A stretch of DNA of 64,000 bases from CAZNLH01 sp964573995 (GTDB lineage Bacteria > Gemmatimonadota > CAZMKB01 > CAZNLH01): NCBI GenBank assembly GCA_964573995.1, contig CAZNLH010000008.1:18978-82977 (forward strand), read 5' to 3'. The notes under the pieces were generated by a model that saw only the letters and a program-made list of their open reading frames with translations, ran no database searches and was not told the DNA's origin. Below, one piece after another: positions 42,570 through 51,927 of this stretch. Both the position numbers and the translations under genes were made by a program. Every line of letters starts with the position of its first letter. Within the stretch, counting starts at the first letter, position 1.

Positions 42570-44579
42570 ATGCGCCTATTCAACCTTCTCACGGTAATCC
42601 CGACTTGTGCCATCCTGTCGATGCCATTGACCCTCCGGGCACACCGGGTCAATGACCATCCAAGTGATAGAATTACACAAGGATCACGGCCCATGAACCA
42701 CTCCCCTGCGACAGGTGTGACTCCCCTCGGATCCGACGTCTTCGCCGGTGACCTCTACGACGTCCTTTATCTCAAAGGTTACATGTGGATAGCCGATGGT
42801 GGTCAATACTATTCCGGGAACCTCAAGGCCTTCGATGTCTCCGATCCCGAAAACCCGCGTATGGTCGTGTCACTGGGCCTGCCGAGGGCCTCCGCCTTTC
42901 GACTGGAAGGTGACGGTGACCGACTCTTCGTATCCGCAAAGGAGCGGGGCATACTGGCATTCGATGTATCGAACCCGCTCGATCCGGTATTCATGGGAAA
43001 ATACCCGACCATGGATACGATCAACGACATGGATGTACTCGGCAACCTCTTATGCATACTGGGAGAAAACGACGGTTTGACCATACTGGACGTTTCAGAC
43101 CCATCAAGGATGCAGGTGACCTCCCAGACGGCGACGGCGGGAGATCATTACTCCCTGGCCGTCAATGAAGACAGCCTGCTGGTGATTGCCGCCGGCGAGA
43201 CGGGACTGCTCTTTTACACCATCACGGACCCGACCTCACCACTATACCTCGGCACGGTCTCGCTGGCTCGCAAGGAATTCCACGACGTGGTCTGCCAAGG
43301 AGAACTGGCCTACTCTATCTACAGGAAGAGTTGGTTGAATGATGGAGGATTCGCGGTGGTAGATCTTTCAAGCCCCCCGGATTTCTCCATCTTATCGGAG
43401 AACAAGACCTTCGGCGTCGAGAGGTTTCCTGAATGCGGTCTGGCCGTGGAAGGGGATACGCTGTTCTTCGCAGCCACTCAAGGGGGAATGAGTGTCTGGG
43501 ATGTCGGCGACCCGGTCGACCCGGTCCGCCTGGGTGGATACGGAGGGGCATTCCTACCCGGCCACCTCACCAGGTGGCCGACCAGGGTCTCCTACGGCGG
43601 CGGCTACGCTTACACGATCGCCCCCGACCGTTTTACTTATCCAGGCCGGAACGAAGCCTGCGTGGTAGATATATCAGACCTGAGCAATCCCCATCCCATC
43701 GGGACCTTCGATCCAACTGACTGGGTCAAGAAGGCGGTTGGCTCCGGGGATTACGCTTACGTGGCGGCCAGCACTGACGGCCTGATCATCGTCGACATCA
43801 GCGACCCAACAGCCCCCTTTACAACGTGCAACATGGAGACATGGAACATCTATTTTTCCGCCAGCAACCTCCTCTACGAGGACGACATCGTTTATGCCAC
43901 GGGCGGCGACCAGGGACTGGCGATCATCTCCGTGGCCGACCCGTACAGCCCACAACTCCTCGACGGCTTCATGGACTACAGTTCCGATCGGAGGGGGATA
44001 GACAAGTCGGGCGATCTGATGGCGGTGACTGGCTCAGGTGTACCCCCTGCCCCAACCGGCTGGATGTGGACCTTCGACGTCTCTACGCCCACTGACCTTC
44101 AACAACTCGGGTTCATCTCCTTCAACACAGGTGCCAACGGCGTCGACCTGGTCGACACGCTGGCCTACCTTGCGCTGGATTCCGGCCTGGGGATCATAGA
44201 CCTCGGCAATCCGTCCGATCCCGTCCAGATAAGCGAAACCCCGACTGGTGAGGGCGCCAACGACATAGTTGTCGATGGAGATATTGCGTACATCGCAGAT
44301 CGGTCGAATGGACTGGTCATCATGGATGTTGGCAATCCCTTCAATCCAGTGCAGATCTCGACCCTGCCCACCCCGGGGACTCCCAGGGACCTTGAACTTG
44401 AAGGTAACACCCTGTATATAGCGGATGGGACCGATATGCTGGTGGTGGACGTCTCGGACGTCCGTGACCCTCGCGTCACAGACATCGTGAAGGTCAACGG
44501 AACGGCCATGGGTGTATCCTTCGATGAGGGCTTGATACTTCTCTGCGATAAATACGCGTTCCATATCCTGGCGGATTGA
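42570..44579 (+). CDS. Secreted LVIVD-repeat beta-propeller protein
   Basis: 669 residues with a signal peptide (FNLLTVIPTCAILSMPLTLRA). At least ten LVIVD-type repeats of about 42 residues follow, each with a D-x-D/S-x-P turn and an aromatic or hydrophobic strand: LKAFDVSDPENPRMVVSL, ILAFDVSNPLDPVFMG, LTILDVSDPSRMQVTSQT, LIIVDISDPTAPFTTC, LVIMDVGNPFNPVQIST. The repeats form a beta-propeller. Function is unknown; such proteins are usually secreted or surface-located. The ATG at 42570 follows AAAGGGGGTAAAG. It is transcribed alone, following the ABC genes by 192 bases. Confidence 0.88.
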   Translation: MRLFNLLTVIPTCAILSMPLTLRAHRVNDHPSDRITQGSRPMNHSPATGVTPLGSDVFAGDLYDVLYLKGYMWIADGGQYYSGNLKAFDVSDPENPRMVVSLGLPRASAFRLEGDGDRLFVSAKERGILAFDVSNPLDPVFMGKYPTMDTINDMDVLGNLLCILGENDGLTILDVSDPSRMQVTSQTATAGDHYSLAVNEDSLLVIAAGETGLLFYTITDPTSPLYLGTVSLARKEFHDVVCQGELAYSIYRKSWLNDGGFAVVDLSSPPDFSILSENKTFGVERFPECGLAVEGDTLFFAATQGGMSVWDVGDPVDPVRLGGYGGAFLPGHLTRWPTRVSYGGGYAYTIAPDRFTYPGRNEACVVDISDLSNPHPIGTFDPTDWVKKAVGSGDYAYVAASTDGLIIVDISDPTAPFTTCNMETWNIYFSASNLLYEDDIVYATGGDQGLAIISVADPYSPQLLDGFMDYSSDRRGIDKSGDLMAVTGSGVPPAPTGWMWTFDVSTPTDLQQLGFISFNTGANGVDLVDTLAYLALDSGLGIIDLGNPSDPVQISETPTGEGANDIVVDGDIAYIADRSNGLVIMDVGNPFNPVQISTLPTPGTPRDLELEGNTLYIADGTDMLVVDVSDVRDPRVTDIVKVNGTAMGVSFDEGLILLCDKYAFHILAD

Positions 44580-44694
44580 CCGGCCTGGATCGCAGCCCTG
44601 CAATCGTCTCCCTCTACAGGGTACCAGGCCAAGGAATCAGGGGGCCCCGTTCCCGCCTCGCCTCGTGGGATGGGGCCCTTCTACGACTCTCTCC

Positions 44695-44724
44695 TTGACG
44701 ACCCCTTTCTCCGTATGATATAAT
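44695..44724 (+). promoter_or_regulatory. Sigma-70-type promoter ahead of the sigma/CHAT cluster
   Basis: TTGACG (44695-44700), 18 bases, TATAAT (44719-44724). It would start transcription near 44731, about 95 bases before the first sigma gene. The form is a housekeeping promoter; an additional promoter for the encoded ECF factor was not recognised. Confidence 0.7.
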
Positions 44725-44825
44725 GAGATAACGAATTGCCGGGATTACCCCGTTTCAGGGCCTCGTGGAGCCGGAAAGGACATCCTTAGACCCGACGATC
44801 CACCCGGCCCGGGAGATAACCTTAG

Positions 44826-45398
44826 TTGTCCAGGATCCCATACTCGGAACTACAAGACGACCAGGTCTTCCAGGGCTGCCTGGAGAGGGACATGGCGGCC
44901 CTTACGGAATTGGTAACGAGGTATACGGGCCTGGTTCGCAGCATAGTCTGCCGATACTGCGATGCGCCGGCCGACAGGGATGAAATGTGCCAGGAGATCT
45001 TCCTGTCAGTTTGTCACCCCAGGACACTGGAATCGTTGCGCGACGGCAACAAACTCCGCTATTTCGTTGCGGCGGTCGCCCGGAACAAGTGCCGCGACTG
45101 GCTCAAGTCCAGGAGGGATTTTCTTGAACTCGACCCCGATACCATAGCCTGCAATCCCCGCAGGTACGAATCACTACTTTACGGCTGGCTGGAACTCGAG
45201 GAGGCCATAGGAAAATTACCACGAACCAGGGGCACCCGTCTCGGATTGGACATCTTGAGGCTGAGATATCTCGAGGACAGGACATACCGGGAAGTCGGCC
45301 GGACATTGAACATGCCGGTCGGCAGCATCGGGCCTACCCTGTCGAGGCTGTTCAAAGAGATCAGGCTCCTGCTGAGGGAAGATCGAAAAGCAGAATAG
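44826..45398 (+). CDS. ECF-like sigma factor, first of two
   Basis: 190 residues. Sigma region 2 spans about 18-90 (LVTRYTGLVRSIVCRYC; EMCQEIFLSVCHPRTLESLRDG; LRYFVAAVARNKCRDWLKSRR) and region 4 about 135-185, with the helix-turn-helix YLEDRTYREVGRTLNMPVGS-IGPTLSRL. The start is a TTG; an internal ATG at codon 23 would cut into region 2. Region 4 is followed only by a short tail. It is 173 bases upstream of a soluble zinc-finger protein gene and heads the CHAT cluster. The target promoters cannot be predicted here. Confidence 0.88.
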   Translation: MSRIPYSELQDDQVFQGCLERDMAALTELVTRYTGLVRSIVCRYCDAPADRDEMCQEIFLSVCHPRTLESLRDGNKLRYFVAAVARNKCRDWLKSRRDFLELDPDTIACNPRRYESLLYGWLELEEAIGKLPRTRGTRLGLDILRLRYLEDRTYREVGRTLNMPVGSIGPTLSRLFKEIRLLLREDRKAE

Positions 45399-45571
45399 AC
45401 CTTCGATGTATCAAATCGACCATATCATTCGACTATACAGTATGGACGGTGACCCATAGGTGGGAGGAAGAGGATACATCCCGCGGCTGCGTAATTTCCC
45501 GCGCCGCGTCCAGTCCTCCAAGTCGCCCAAGTAACGGGAACTTGCGCAACCGAGCACTGGCAGAGGTGAAA

Positions 45572-46210
45572 ATGGAGAGATGCCCCGATTATGAGACCCT
45601 GGTCGAATACGCCGAAGGGTTGCTACCTGAAGGTGACTGCCATGATATTGTACGCCACCTGAAGGAAGGCTGCCTATCATGCCGCCGAGAGGTCGACCGT
45701 GTAATGGAAATCACGGACTTCGTCATTACCAGCCTCGGTGAAAGACACCCCGCCGGAGTGGCGAACATCCACCAGGAGTTATTGAAACGTATCAGAGAGT
45801 GCATAGATGAAATCGTAACGGTACCAATGAAACTCCATCCATGCACTTCAGTCCCTGCATTGAGATCGCCCCCGGATGAATCCGCTGGTACAGAAGAAGG
45901 ATCGTTCGTCTACGGAGGCGACCGCTTCCACGTTCACCTCAGGATAGAGGAGACCGGCGAAAGCGGCCTGAACATCCGCGGCAGGATGATTCCCGACGCC
46001 TCCGGGGGTAATGACCACGGGGTCGGGGAGGTCCTCGTATTCCTGCAAAGCGGCGGCCAACCGGCGGGGGACACGCGGACGGACAGGTTCGGGAGGTTCA
46101 AGTTTGGTGGCATTACCGCACAGGAGAGGGACGACCTGGTCCTGAAACTATGGCCGGACGAGAACAAGGAACTGGTGATACGACTGGATCCCCGGCCGGG
46201 ACATAAATAG
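45572..46210 (+). CDS. Soluble zinc-finger anti-sigma-like protein with beta-rich C-terminus, first of two
   Basis: 212 residues. The N-terminus (RCPDYETLVEYAEGLLPE, then HLKEGCLSCRREVDRV) is a variant of the zf-HC2 zinc-binding helix, the anti-sigma fold with His and CxxC ligands. The C-terminus (about 130-205) is a beta-sandwich-like stretch, GVGEVLVFLQSGGQPAGDTRTDRFGRFKF, resembling carboxypeptidase-regulatory-like domains. No transmembrane helix is present, unlike membrane anti-sigma factors. The ATG at 45572 has AGAGGTGA upstream. It is the likely inhibitor or partner of the first sigma factor and lies ten bases before the CHAT protease gene. Confidence 0.75.
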   Translation: MERCPDYETLVEYAEGLLPEGDCHDIVRHLKEGCLSCRREVDRVMEITDFVITSLGERHPAGVANIHQELLKRIRECIDEIVTVPMKLHPCTSVPALRSPPDESAGTEEGSFVYGGDRFHVHLRIEETGESGLNIRGRMIPDASGGNDHGVGEVLVFLQSGGQPAGDTRTDRFGRFKFGGITAQERDDLVLKLWPDENKELVIRLDPRPGHK

Positions 46211-46220
46211 AGCGGTGAAG

Positions 46221-48941
46221 ATGACCCACGACGAACACTTGAGTGGATTGGCCACAGGCGAAAGCAACGAGGCATTGCGATACGGCTACTCATCCTGGAG
46301 GAAGGGACGGGCGCTTGCCCGTAAGGGTAACCACGTAGAGGCACTGAGGCGCTTCAAGGAGGCACGGGACTTCTTCGATACGGAGGGTGAGAGACTCGAA
46401 TCGCTGCGTGTCTCCAGGGATCACATCCACTCCCTGGAAATGCTGGGTTGCTACTCCGAGGCAATCGCCCTTGTCACCGAATGTCGTTCGCTCCTCGGCT
46501 CCCTCGACAGCCCGCATGACCTCGCCCATCTCGACGTGCAGGAGGCGAACGTCCGGCACCTCATCCACGATCACAAAGAGGCACTCCGCCTCTACCGGAG
46601 AGCGAAGGTCTTTTTCGAGGGCGAGGGAGACCTCGTAATGACGTCGAGGATCGAGATATCGCTCGGCAACATACTCACCTATATCGGTGAACTCGAGGAT
46701 GCAGAAAAAGTCTACTGCGAGTCAAGGGAGAGACTACAAGAGGCAGGTGAACCCCTCAGGGTGGCGATCGCGGACAGCAACCTGGGCCTTAACCTCACGT
46801 TTCAGGGCAGGTATCTCGAGGCCGTCATGGTCTATGAACGGGCCCGGAAGGCATTCGACGAACTCGGGGCCAGGGACCGGCTGGCCATGGTCGACCTGAA
46901 TTTCTCGGATCTCTACCTGGAATTGAACCTGTTCGAAGAGGCGGAGCGACATTGCAGGACAGCCCTGGAAATCTTTCGTGAACTGGGCCAGGATTACTAC
47001 TATGGCCTTGCATGCCTGAACCTCTATTTCGTGAGACGGGGCCGCATGCAACCCCTCAAATGGAGTCCGGACGGCGGGGCGGAGGACCTCCTCACCAAGG
47101 CGCAGGGGATCTTCCTCGAACATAGCGGCGAGGTATGGGCGGCCATCGTAGATATGCACCACGCATTGCTACTCCTCTCCAGGGGAATGATGGAAGAGGC
47201 ATTGGACAGGGCGATAAACGCATGGCACGATCTGAGGGACAAGGGTGTACACTCCTATGCATACTGGGCCCAACTGATCGTGGCTCAGATTAGGCAGGAA
47301 TCGGGAGACCTGGACCAATCGCAGAGGCTCAACGAGGAGGTCATCGAATACGCCTCCAGGCACAACATCGACACATTGAAACTTGGGGGACTCCATGGAA
47401 CCGGAAGGGTGTGGGAGAAGAAGCGGTTTCCCCTCAGGGCGATGAAAACCTACGCGGAGGCCATCGACATCGTAGAGAAGGTCAGGACGAACCTGAAACT
47501 GGAGGACTTCCGCTCTTCCTTCATATGCGACAAGGTGGCCCTGTATGAAGACATGGTCAGGTTGGCACTCGATGGGAATATGAGACGTACGGCCCTCGAT
47601 TACGTGGAGAGATCCAGGTCGAGGGTCATGCTCGACTTCCTCTCTGAACATATAGGACTGGGGATGGACGTGGGCCTGAGACAAGGAGGAGGCGCCGGGA
47701 CCGCGGAGATCTCCAGTCTCAGGGAATCCCTGAACCGCTTATACGTGAAGGCAAGATGTGTGGAGGAACAGGACGGCACAACGGAAGCAGAGGTCGAGCG
47801 GGTTGCCCTCGTCCGGGAGATACAAGACAAAGAGGTAGAATATCAGTACCTGCTGCGGGAGATGGCCCTGGCCAGGACAGGAAGCGATAAGTTGGGGCAG
47901 GCGATGGGACTTTCGGAAATCGATCCCGCGGATACCATCTGGAGAGTAGACCCGGGGCTTGTCATCCTGGAGTACTTCGTCCTCGATGGTGAAGTCATCC
48001 TCTTTGCCCTGAAGCGTGGAGACATCAAGGTATTTCGGGGACTCTGCCAGATAGATGACATCATGAACACCATGCACGAGTTATACAACGAATTCAGCGA
48101 TATAGGGTGTCTCGACCCGGAATTTGTCAGAGATAATACCAGTTCTCTCAATGCACCGTCCCTCGAGATCCTCCGCGACTGGGAGATGAAACTCCTTGCA
48201 CCTGCCGCAGACAGGATCGGGGACGCAGAACGCTTGCTCATCATCCCCCACAACCTCCTCCACCACCTCCCCTTTCACGCATTCTTCGACGGTAAGTCGC
48301 ACGCAGTCGAGCGCTGGGAGATCCACTATTCCCCCAGCCTTCAGGTCCACGCTTCATGCATGAAAAGAAGAATTGTGGGTGATTCCGCGCCTCTCCTCGT
48401 GGGCATCACGGACGGGCAGTTGCCATTCGTGGAGACCGAAATAGAAGCTATCGCCGGGGTACTCCATCAGCCCCGTATATTGAAAAACGAGGAGGCAACG
48501 CTCGAGGCCTTTACCAACCTCGCGGGGGGTGCGTCCATCATCCACCTGAGTTGTCACGCGAGGTTTAGATGGGACAATCCACTCTTCTCCTACCTCCAAC
48601 TATACGACGGACGCCTTACGGCCCACGACATCTATGACCTGGCCCTCAGGTGCAACCTCGTCGTCCTCAGCGGCTGCGAGACGGGCGTTGCGGAGGTAAG
48701 ACCGGGTGATGAACTCATGGGACTCTGCCGCGCGTTTTTCCTGGCCGGCGCCCCCTCGATGGTGTTGAGCCTCTGGCCGGTCAACGACAGGTCCACCGCG
48801 GAGTTGATAAAGACCTTCTACACGGGGCTCGAGAGGGGAGAAGGAATCGGCAGGGCACTCAGGAGAGCGCAATTGAAGACCATGTCGCAATTCCCGCACC
48901 CTTACTACTGGGCACCGTTCATACTGCATGGAAGGGGATGA
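46221..48941 (+). CDS. TPR-CHAT caspase-like cysteine protease
   Basis: 906 residues, no signal peptide. The first 500 or so are helical TPR-like repeats (for example EALRRFKEARDFFDTEGE, EALRLYRRAKVFFEGEGD, DAEKVYCESRERLQEAGE, EAVMVYERARKAFDELGA), then a linker with coiled-coil character, then a CHAT domain from about 600. Both catalytic residues are present: His779 (IIHLSCHARF) and Cys819 (VVLSGCETGV), followed by RAFFLAGAPSMVLSLWPVND and HPYYWAPFILHG. CHAT proteases are activated by TPR-sensed signals; the type III-E effector is a well known example. Here it lies between an anti-sigma-like and a subtilase gene. The ATG follows AGCGGTGA. Confidence 0.93.
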   Translation: MTHDEHLSGLATGESNEALRYGYSSWRKGRALARKGNHVEALRRFKEARDFFDTEGERLESLRVSRDHIHSLEMLGCYSEAIALVTECRSLLGSLDSPHDLAHLDVQEANVRHLIHDHKEALRLYRRAKVFFEGEGDLVMTSRIEISLGNILTYIGELEDAEKVYCESRERLQEAGEPLRVAIADSNLGLNLTFQGRYLEAVMVYERARKAFDELGARDRLAMVDLNFSDLYLELNLFEEAERHCRTALEIFRELGQDYYYGLACLNLYFVRRGRMQPLKWSPDGGAEDLLTKAQGIFLEHSGEVWAAIVDMHHALLLLSRGMMEEALDRAINAWHDLRDKGVHSYAYWAQLIVAQIRQESGDLDQSQRLNEEVIEYASRHNIDTLKLGGLHGTGRVWEKKRFPLRAMKTYAEAIDIVEKVRTNLKLEDFRSSFICDKVALYEDMVRLALDGNMRRTALDYVERSRSRVMLDFLSEHIGLGMDVGLRQGGGAGTAEISSLRESLNRLYVKARCVEEQDGTTEAEVERVALVREIQDKEVEYQYLLREMALARTGSDKLGQAMGLSEIDPADTIWRVDPGLVILEYFVLDGEVILFALKRGDIKVFRGLCQIDDIMNTMHELYNEFSDIGCLDPEFVRDNTSSLNAPSLEILRDWEMKLLAPAADRIGDAERLLIIPHNLLHHLPFHAFFDGKSHAVERWEIHYSPSLQVHASCMKRRIVGDSAPLLVGITDGQLPFVETEIEAIAGVLHQPRILKNEEATLEAFTNLAGGASIIHLSCHARFRWDNPLFSYLQLYDGRLTAHDIYDLALRCNLVVLSGCETGVAEVRPGDELMGLCRAFFLAGAPSMVLSLWPVNDRSTAELIKTFYTGLERGEGIGRALRRAQLKTMSQFPHPYYWAPFILHGRG

Positions 48942-48978
48942 CCCTGAAAACACCGAATCTATTGGAGGGAAAGAGATC

Positions 48979-50565
48979 ATGATTTTTATCCTCGTTATTG
49001 CCTCGTTGTCTCTTTGGATGACACCCCTTTGGGGCCAGGAAGTGTCGTGGAAACCTGGTGGCACGGTTGAAGAATGGATCGGGATCGAGGACAGGGACAA
49101 CAACCAGGTCGAGGACTACTTCAATCCCGGGATCTTTCCAGACTCTGCCAAACGGGTAGATCTTGCCATAGACTTCGGGGAGTCCTATGACCCAGTCCAG
49201 GATTCGGCTGCCGTGGATAGGGCCCTCATCCTCGGTGCCATGGGAGGCCACATAAGTACCGTACAAAGGGAAGTCCAAGTCATATGGGTCCATGACGTGG
49301 AGGTAGACGGCGCAATCGTAGATACCTCCACGGCCGAGGTGCTTCATCCAACCTTCAGGGCAATCCTCGACAGCACCGATGCGCTCAATATAGGCGCCCA
49401 GAAACTCTACAACATGGCCCTGGACACGAGCACGGTGGCGGTAAGGGCCAAGACCTCCTTTTCCAAGGGTATCGATGGGGTCTGGTACTGGAACGGGTCG
49501 GGGTTCGTAAAGGGCTACACGCGATCCACCGGAAAGGGAGTGACCATCGCAATCCTCGACTCCGGCGTCGATAACCGCCTGTTCGCAAACGGCTCAGGAC
49601 AGGTCGGCTACGTCGACATCGCCTCGGGTATAGGGGGAATAGACCCTGAAGACAGGATCGAAGGGTGGCATGGTACTCGTATCGCGGTTATATCGACGGG
49701 CCTTCTGCCATCGCGAAACTTGATAGGTATCGCCCCGGAGGCCGCGATAGTGGACGTGAACGTCGCGATGGACAGCACGGGATATACCACCATGGAGAAT
49801 ATGATGAGGGGCATGGAGTGGTGTATCACCCACATGAACACCTCCTGGGACGGCCAGGACTCGTCGTACGACGGTATCGACATCGCGGTTACGGGTTACG
49901 TCGATCAGGGATATTGCGCCTCGGGGTACGGCCACACGTTCCAATCCGGGGACAATTACGGATCGGCGTGCGACCCGAACTACGTGCCTCCCGGGAATTC
50001 TTCGATCAACCTTCTTGCAAACAGCATGGTTCAAAGGGGCATCGTGTTCGTGGCCGCCGCGGGGAATTGCGGCTGCTATAACGCCTACCATGGCGGAATG
50101 GGCCTCCTGGCCAACGCGGAAGGGGTTATCACCGTCAGTGCCGTCGATGACAACAACACCGTAGAGGTGGATGATGATTCGATAGCACCGTATTCCAGTT
50201 ACGGGAACCTTACGCCGGGCAGCCCGCCCAAGCCCGATATAGCAGCCCCCGGGACGAATATCATGCAGGACACCTGGCACGGGTGCATGAGCCCCGGGGA
50301 TATCGCGAGCGGCACCTCTTTCGCCGCCCCGCATGTCGCCGGTGCGGCCGCGCTGCTCCTCGAGGTTGCGCCAGAAATAGGCCCCGACAGCGTCAAGACG
50401 CTGCTCATCAACAATGCCGTAGACAAGGGCGATCCCGGCTGGGATCCATATTATGGCTGGGGGATGCTCGACGCGAGGGCCTCGGTGGACCCACTTTTCG
50501 GCACTCAAGTAGGCGATATGGAAACATGCAAACAAGGCCTGCAGACCGCAGTGGGCGCGAGATGA
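48979..50565 (+). CDS. Secreted S8 subtilase of the CHAT cluster
   Basis: 528 residues with a signal peptide (MIFILVIASLSLWMTPLWGQ). Catalytic triad: Asp194 (AILDSGVDNRLF), His231 (EGWHGTRIAVIS) and Ser447 (ASGTSFAAPHVAGAAA); GIVFVAAAGNCG carries the oxyanion-hole Asn. Residues 20-190 form an N-terminal region not recognisable as an inhibitor prodomain. It has no C-terminal extension. GGAGGGAAAGAG lies before the ATG at 48979, 37 bases after the CHAT gene, so both are probably co-transcribed. The stop codon overlaps the second sigma gene as ATGA. The role, whether degrading surface substrates or processing partners, is not known. Confidence 0.92.
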   Translation: MIFILVIASLSLWMTPLWGQEVSWKPGGTVEEWIGIEDRDNNQVEDYFNPGIFPDSAKRVDLAIDFGESYDPVQDSAAVDRALILGAMGGHISTVQREVQVIWVHDVEVDGAIVDTSTAEVLHPTFRAILDSTDALNIGAQKLYNMALDTSTVAVRAKTSFSKGIDGVWYWNGSGFVKGYTRSTGKGVTIAILDSGVDNRLFANGSGQVGYVDIASGIGGIDPEDRIEGWHGTRIAVISTGLLPSRNLIGIAPEAAIVDVNVAMDSTGYTTMENMMRGMEWCITHMNTSWDGQDSSYDGIDIAVTGYVDQGYCASGYGHTFQSGDNYGSACDPNYVPPGNSSINLLANSMVQRGIVFVAAAGNCGCYNAYHGGMGLLANAEGVITVSAVDDNNTVEVDDDSIAPYSSYGNLTPGSPPKPDIAAPGTNIMQDTWHGCMSPGDIASGTSFAAPHVAGAAALLLEVAPEIGPDSVKTLLINNAVDKGDPGWDPYYGWGMLDARASVDPLFGTQVGDMETCKQGLQTAVGAR

Positions 50566-51272
50566 GGATCGAGGGGCTCTTAAAAGACAGCCCCAATCAT
50601 GGTGGACCACCCCCGCCACTCGATCCGAGTGAGATCAGGGAGACGGAACTGGTGGAACTATGCCTCAGGACCCCACCACTCCAGTCCGCCTGGAATGAAC
50701 TGTACAGGCGCTGTTGCCCCATCATTCGTTCACGGATCCACAGGGGCGGCCGTTGCTTCCCGGACCACTTCGTCGAGGACCTGGTCCAGGAAGTATTCAT
50801 CAGGTTGGCGGGTGGAGCCCTTGCAAGGTATAGGGGAGACTGCAGCCTGTACCGTTACATCATCATGATCTCGGACACAATCCGTATCAGCGAGAACAGG
50901 AAGTGGACCGCCAAGAAGAGGTCGTCGGCCCGGGAACCACGGGATGAAGGGTGGGCAGGCAACCGCTGCCGGTACCGTTCGGATGAGACCGCCTTCCACG
51001 ACGGCGAGGCTCCCTGTCACCTCCTATCTCCAGAGGATGCCTTCCTCAGGTCGGAAGGCAAGAAACGCTTTCACTTGATCCTGGAGGGCCTGTCCGACCC
51101 ACTGGATAGGTATATTCTCGCCCTGTATTTCGGGCCCGAAAGCAAGAACGACAGGGAGATAGGTGAAGAGTTGAACCTCCCCACCGGCACAGTAACGTGG
51201 CGGAGGCACCGGGCGCTTAAGGCCTTGAGAGAATCGAAGACGAAAGGAGCCCCTTCGTTTGAATTGCCCTGA
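50562..51272 (+). CDS. Second sigma-70-family factor of the cluster
   Basis: 236 residues. Region 2 lies at about 35-105 (AWNELYRRCCPIIRSRIHR; VEDLVQEVFIRLAGGALARY; YRYIIMISDTIRISENRK) and region 4 at about 175-230 (RYILALYFGPESKNDREIG, then LPTGTVTWRRHRALKAL). Between the two lies a linker of about 60 residues rich in Arg, Gly and Asp. The two sigma factors in this cluster are only distantly similar. The ATG overlaps the subtilase stop (ATGA), an arrangement that couples translation. It overlaps the following zinc-finger gene by 14 bases. Confidence 0.82.
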   Translation: MRIEGLLKDSPNHGGPPPPLDPSEIRETELVELCLRTPPLQSAWNELYRRCCPIIRSRIHRGGRCFPDHFVEDLVQEVFIRLAGGALARYRGDCSLYRYIIMISDTIRISENRKWTAKKRSSAREPRDEGWAGNRCRYRSDETAFHDGEAPCHLLSPEDAFLRSEGKKRFHLILEGLSDPLDRYILALYFGPESKNDREIGEELNLPTGTVTWRRHRALKALRESKTKGAPSFELP

Positions 51273-51927
51273 ACCGGATAAACTCGTGGCCTACTACAAC
51301 GGCCTGTTGACCGGCGCTTCCTCCGTGCAGATGAAGCGGCACCTTGAGGAGTGCGAAGCGTGCCGCTCGGAACTCGACCAACTCCTCATGCTCGATTTAG
51401 ACGGCGGACCTCAAGCCCTCTCAAGAGGATCGGGAGACGTGGACATGTCGGCCGAACTCTGGGGGAAAATAAGGGATGCGATATCGCCCTCCCTTGAACT
51501 CAGGATCAACATCACCCCTTGGAACCGTGACGGTGCGGACGTACCGGTGATCTCAGGGGACATCTATATGAATGACCGCTCCCGCGAAGGGAACACTCTA
51601 CTGATTGAGGCCCTCCCCCTGGGCAATGGAACGAGGGGACCTGATCCCGGACATGACCTGACGAACGGACCTGGAGCGGCAGCCTCGAGGTTCGAGTATC
51701 ACGGAATGGAAGGGATAATCCTCGTCAGGCCGGGGCGGATAAAGATATACATGAAGCGGGGCGGGAAGCCGCTCAGCCAGGTGCCGGTGAGACTCAGGGG
51801 CCCATTGCCGGACCAGGTGAGATACAGCGGCAAAGCAGGAGAGGTGACCTACCGTGGACTGCCGCCGGGAGAGTACCTGGTGCATATCTACGCTGGTCGA
51901 TCCCTCCGCGGCACGGAACCCGGGTAG
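51259..51927 (+). CDS. Second soluble zinc-finger anti-sigma-like protein
   Basis: 222 residues. The zf-HC2 pattern is clear: PDKLVAYYNGLLTGASSV, then HLEECEACRSELDQL, with His and CxxC zinc ligands. The C-terminal part (about 150-215) again resembles a beta-sandwich of the carboxypeptidase-regulatory type, RPGRIKIYMKRGGKPLSQVP and AGEVTYRGLPPGEYLVHIY. No transmembrane helix. Start: TTG at 51259 with AAAGGAG eight bases upstream. It matches the layout of the protein at 45572-46210, so the cluster has two sigma/zinc-finger pairs flanking two proteases. Confidence 0.8.
   Translation: MNCPEPDKLVAYYNGLLTGASSVQMKRHLEECEACRSELDQLLMLDLDGGPQALSRGSGDVDMSAELWGKIRDAISPSLELRINITPWNRDGADVPVISGDIYMNDRSREGNTLLIEALPLGNGTRGPDPGHDLTNGPGAAASRFEYHGMEGIILVRPGRIKIYMKRGGKPLSQVPVRLRGPLPDQVRYSGKAGEVTYRGLPPGEYLVHIYAGRSLRGTEPG

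Noticed and set aside
44582..44633. GGCCTGG/CCAGGCC as a terminator after the LVIVD gene
   Set aside because: Only seven bases per arm with a 38-base loop and no T run.
46221..48941. CHAT gene as part of a type III-E CRISPR system
   Set aside because: No Cas7-11-like gene, no other cas gene and no array is visible in the window.
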